DNA from: Coptodactyla brooksi
Taxonomy: Eukaryota > Arthropoda > Insecta > Coleoptera > Scarabaeidae
NCBI GenBank assembly: GCA_033557675.1
Contig: JAWQRM010000461.1
Location: forward strand, 1 to 22,499
Reading direction: 5' to 3'
Length of the DNA: 22,499 nucleotides
The position numbers were made by a program, and so were the translations under genes. The notes below the pieces were generated by a model. The model was not told the DNA's origin, ran no database searches, and saw only the letters and a list, made by a program, of their open reading frames with translations. Numbering within the stretch: the first letter of the stretch is position 1; each line of letters begins with the position of its first letter. Of the stretch, positions 20,671 to 22,499 are shown in pieces.

Positions 20671-20685
20671 ACACAGATGGCGCTG
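20671..20685 (+). promoter_or_regulatory. CTCF-like site 1
   Basis: ACACAGATGGCGCTG contains AGATGGCGC, a good match to the conserved CTCF core (YAGATGGCGC in flies). It lies between spen and the downstream gene. An identical copy starts 43 bp downstream. Confidence 0.45.
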
Positions 20686-20713
20686 TAGTCTTCTGCGTAA
20701 GTTATCTACCCGT

Positions 20714-20728
20714 ACACAGATGGCGCTG
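20714..20728 (+). promoter_or_regulatory. CTCF-like site 2
   Basis: This is an exact second copy of ACACAGATGGCGCTG in the same orientation, 43 bp after the first. The sequence between the copies is not repeated, so this is not a simple tandem duplication. A paired insulator-type site is the natural reading, but it is a motif-only call. Confidence 0.45.
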
Positions 20729-21184
20729 AAGTCAAAGTACCCAAACCTGCACGTTTAGGTGTAGTAAATTCTTTTATGATTACAATGAAAATTACATTGT
20801 TAGTGCTCGAAGCTTTCCACTCTTTGTTCGGTAGTTTTTAAAACAATACCGGCGGTCGCGTGTCGTAGCTATCGAAGATTGTTCAAGGTCGGACGTAAGA
20901 GACCGCAAAAAGCGCGCCTCGGGCCTAAATAGAACAAAAACAAACGACGACCGAATTCCATTTTATATACCGCATTCGCGAGTTTCTAAAGCGCCTTTCA
21001 CATTGTTTAGCTAATTAAACTTTTTTGGAAATAACGGGAAATTGTCGAATTCGAATTGTTTAAACGAATTAGTTTTCGTTTTGGAACCGTTATTTCTTCG
21101 AACTAGAGAGCAGCAGACTTTTATTCGCACGTCTAGTTCGTTGAAATAAAATAAAAACAAAAAGAAACTAATACTAAGAAAAAA
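20729..21184. other. Intergenic stretch, no gene seen
   Basis: Mixed-composition sequence with a somewhat GC-richer part (about 20840-20935). A TATATA stands at 20964-20969. No reading frame with coding character was found. It may hold promoter elements of the downstream gene, but nothing specific can be supported. Confidence 0.4.
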
Positions 21185-21430
21185 AAACAGTTCCAAATGA
21201 TAACAGTTCCAAAAAGTAACAGTCCCAAAGAATTAACAGTTCCAAAAAAGTAACAGTTCCAAAAAAAGTAACAGTTCCGAAAAAAGTAACAGTTCCAAAA
21301 TAGTAACAGTTCCAAAACAAAGTAACAGTTCTAAAATAGTGACGGTTCCAAAAAAGTAACGGTTACAAAAAACGTAACGGTTCCAAAAAAAGTAACAGTT
21401 CCAAAAAAGTAACAGTTCCAAAAAAAATGT
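21185..21430. repeat. TAACAGTTCC tandem array between the genes
   Basis: Fourteen tandem units of 16-20 bp, consensus TAACAGTTCCAAAAAAG, with TAACGGTT variants near the 3' side. No hairpin head was seen. It is the same family as in the spen introns. Minus-strand open frames over it (NCYFFGT-type) are translation artefacts. Confidence 0.9.
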
Positions 21431-21716
21431 AAAAGTTTCGCTTATTTTATTTACTTTTCGAATATTTGCATTTTAAATAACAGTTTCAATGGAACCGTTA
21501 GGACGAAATTCAAAAGGCGGATAAACCGTTACATAAAGAATGATGGGGCAGTTTTCCTGTGGCGCACGACATGCAAACTCGGTCATCAATTTTAATTCGG
21601 CGCAAACGAAAAATTATAATGCCCGTGCATTCTTTGATTGGCTTCAATTCGTTGCCCATTTTTAACGAACCGATGTGACGTTTCTATTCGTTACGAAACG
21701 CAAAGTACTCCTAGGA
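21431..21716. other. Sequence upstream of the (GA)n tract, no gene seen
   Basis: AT-rich to mixed sequence, probably upstream or promoter-proximal to the second gene. An open frame starts at 21638 but has no coding character and crosses the (GA)n tract, so I do not call it. Confidence 0.4.
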
Positions 21717-21738
21717 AGAGAGAGAGAGAGAGAGAGAG
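21717..21738 (+). promoter_or_regulatory. (GA)11 tract near the downstream gene's 5' end
   Basis: Eleven AG dinucleotides lie about 280 bp before the start codon at 22002. In insects, GA repeats near promoters are bound by GAGA factor or CLAMP-type proteins (established for flies). It could also be a neutral microsatellite. Confidence 0.4.
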
Positions 21739-21836
21739 CGAGAAGCGGCACCATAGAATCGCGTGCAGGACCGCAATCGGTGGTTTTGCACTGCTGTTGC
21801 TAACATCTGGCTTAGGAAAAAAGATTTCGATAGCTG

Positions 21837-21891
21837 GTAAGTCCCTCGCGATTTCTGTCGATTAAAAATGCATTGTAAGAGAATTTTTTAG
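21837..21891 (+). other. Candidate 55-nt 5' UTR intron of the downstream gene
   Basis: A strong donor (CTG|GTAAGTCC) and a T-rich acceptor (AATTTTTTAG) are 55 nt apart, the size of many insect introns. It lies about 110 bp before the start codon. It is inferred from splice consensus only. Confidence 0.35.
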
Positions 21892-22001
21892 CAATTTCGT
21901 GCAACGGAAGGCTACAACACAACAAGTAATGCCCCAAACCCGGCTACAATAAGATATTTTATCGTATCGTTATCGTTTTGCATGCTTTTAAAATAAGCGC
22001 C

Positions 22002-22137
22002 ATGGATTTAGACAACGTCTCAGTAGTGGTGACCGGCAATGTTAAAACGTACATAATTAACAATCAGAAAATGACGGTCGACACAGTTAATAAGCCAAAG
22101 GGAAGCAGATTAGGGCAAATCCTACCATCTCTATGTG
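22002..22137 (+). CDS. First coding exon of an unrecognised downstream gene
   Basis: ATG at 22002 in a good context (CGCCATGG) opens 45 codons: MDLDNVSVVVTGNVKTYIIN, then NQKMTVDTVNKPKGSRLGQI and LPSLC. The donor TGTG|GTAAGT follows 22137 (phase 1). A 5' UTR intron is likely: CTG|GTAAGT after 21836 and TTTTTTAG before 21892 would give a 55-nt intron. The next acceptor I can see (TTTTTTAG at 22367) would add VCFLVCNHCYKYLLFAASS and a stop at 22451. That is doubtful; the true next exon may lie beyond the window. Codon use is less GC-rich than in spen. I do not recognise the family, and no domain is visible. Confidence 0.6.
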
Positions 22138-22198
22138 GTAAGTATTCTTGTTCTTAAAATTGCAGTTGTTTTACTACCTAGCAATAATTTCAAGAAAG

Positions 22199-22287
22199 TA
22201 ACAGTTCCAAAAAGTAACAGTTCCAAAAAGTAACAGTTCCAAAAAGTAACAGTTACAAAAAGTAACAGTTCCAAAAAAATAACAGTG
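22199..22287. repeat. Near-perfect 16-bp TAACAGTTCCAAAAAG array
   Basis: About six units, of which the first five differ at one or two bases at most. It lies in the intron after the first coding exon of the downstream gene, 60 bp from its donor. It is the most homogeneous copy of the family in the window. Confidence 0.9.
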
Positions 22288-22499
22288 AAATAAATATAGT
22301 TAAAAAATAACTTAACTTAAAATAAAAATTTCAAAGGCTTTCAACAATGTACTTTTGCTTTTTTTAGTCTGTTTTCTGGTTTGTAATCATTGTTACAAAT
22401 ATCTCTTATTCGCCGCTTCTTCTACACATGATTATAGAATTCTGTATAAATAAATATTGACCATTACTTGACACCTCTGAACATGGTCTCACAAAAGAC

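Noticed and set aside
20964..21000. TATATA followed by TTTCACATT, a possible TATA-initiator pair
   Set aside because: The spacing is a little long, the region is AT-rich, and it is about 1 kb from the start codon with no supporting exon signal.
21133..21421. Minus-strand frames translating as repeated NCYFFGTVT-like peptides (also in introns 2 and 5)
   Set aside because: They are translations of the TAACAGTTCC array, with no start context, no conserved length and frames broken by unit-length changes.
21185..21430. CRISPR-like regular repeat
   Set aside because: Units are contiguous with no unique spacers, and the genome is eukaryotic.
21185..21430. Array of Myb-type sites (TAACGG)
   Set aside because: Most units carry TAACAG, not the Myb core; only a few variants have TAACGG, and these look like array divergence.

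Overview
The window is eukaryotic, almost certainly insect. It has spliced genes with GT-AG introns, GC-rich exons set in very AT-rich introns, a mariner transposon, antisense non-LTR retrotransposon (LINE) fragments and minisatellites. A holometabolous insect such as a beetle is plausible, but I cannot place the species from this sequence.

Positions 1-19283 carry the 3' part of the split ends (spen) gene on the + strand. Eleven exons can be joined: 1-744, 3252-8344, 10328-11037, 13084-14299, 14367-14438, 17472-17593, 17650-17819, 17872-18284, 18665-18865, 18929-19090 and 19155-19283. Every junction keeps the frame, giving about 3009 residues plus a stop. The N-terminal RNA-recognition motifs expected of Spen must lie upstream of the window. 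What is present is the conserved block in the first exon, an enormous charged and disordered middle region, Pro/Gln-rich linkers, and a complete C-terminal SPOC domain (corepressor-binding) encoded by the end of exon 8 and exons 9-11.

The introns are full of repeats. Intron 1 (745-3251) holds a wrecked mariner element at 815-2726 with matching terminal inverted repeats and a TA target duplication. It is itself interrupted by a foldback sequence (1136-1399) and a CAAT-type repeat (1701-2056). Introns 2, 3 and 5 hold copies of one composite repeat family: a hairpin head (GAACTGTT...AACAGTTC) followed by a degenerate 16-18 bp tandem array based on TAACAGTTCCAAAAAG. The same unit recurs between the genes (21185-21430) and in the first coding intron of the next gene (22199-22287). 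Introns 3 and 8 carry antisense LINE reverse-transcriptase fragments that run up to spen 3' splice sites.

From 19284 there is a long AT-rich 3' UTR. The intergenic part then has two identical CTCF-like sites 43 bp apart (20671, 20714), a repeat array and a (GA)11 tract. A second + strand gene begins near 21.8 kb, with a start codon at 22002 and a donor at 22138. I do not recognise its product. No tRNA, rRNA, CRISPR or bacterial-type operon signal was seen.
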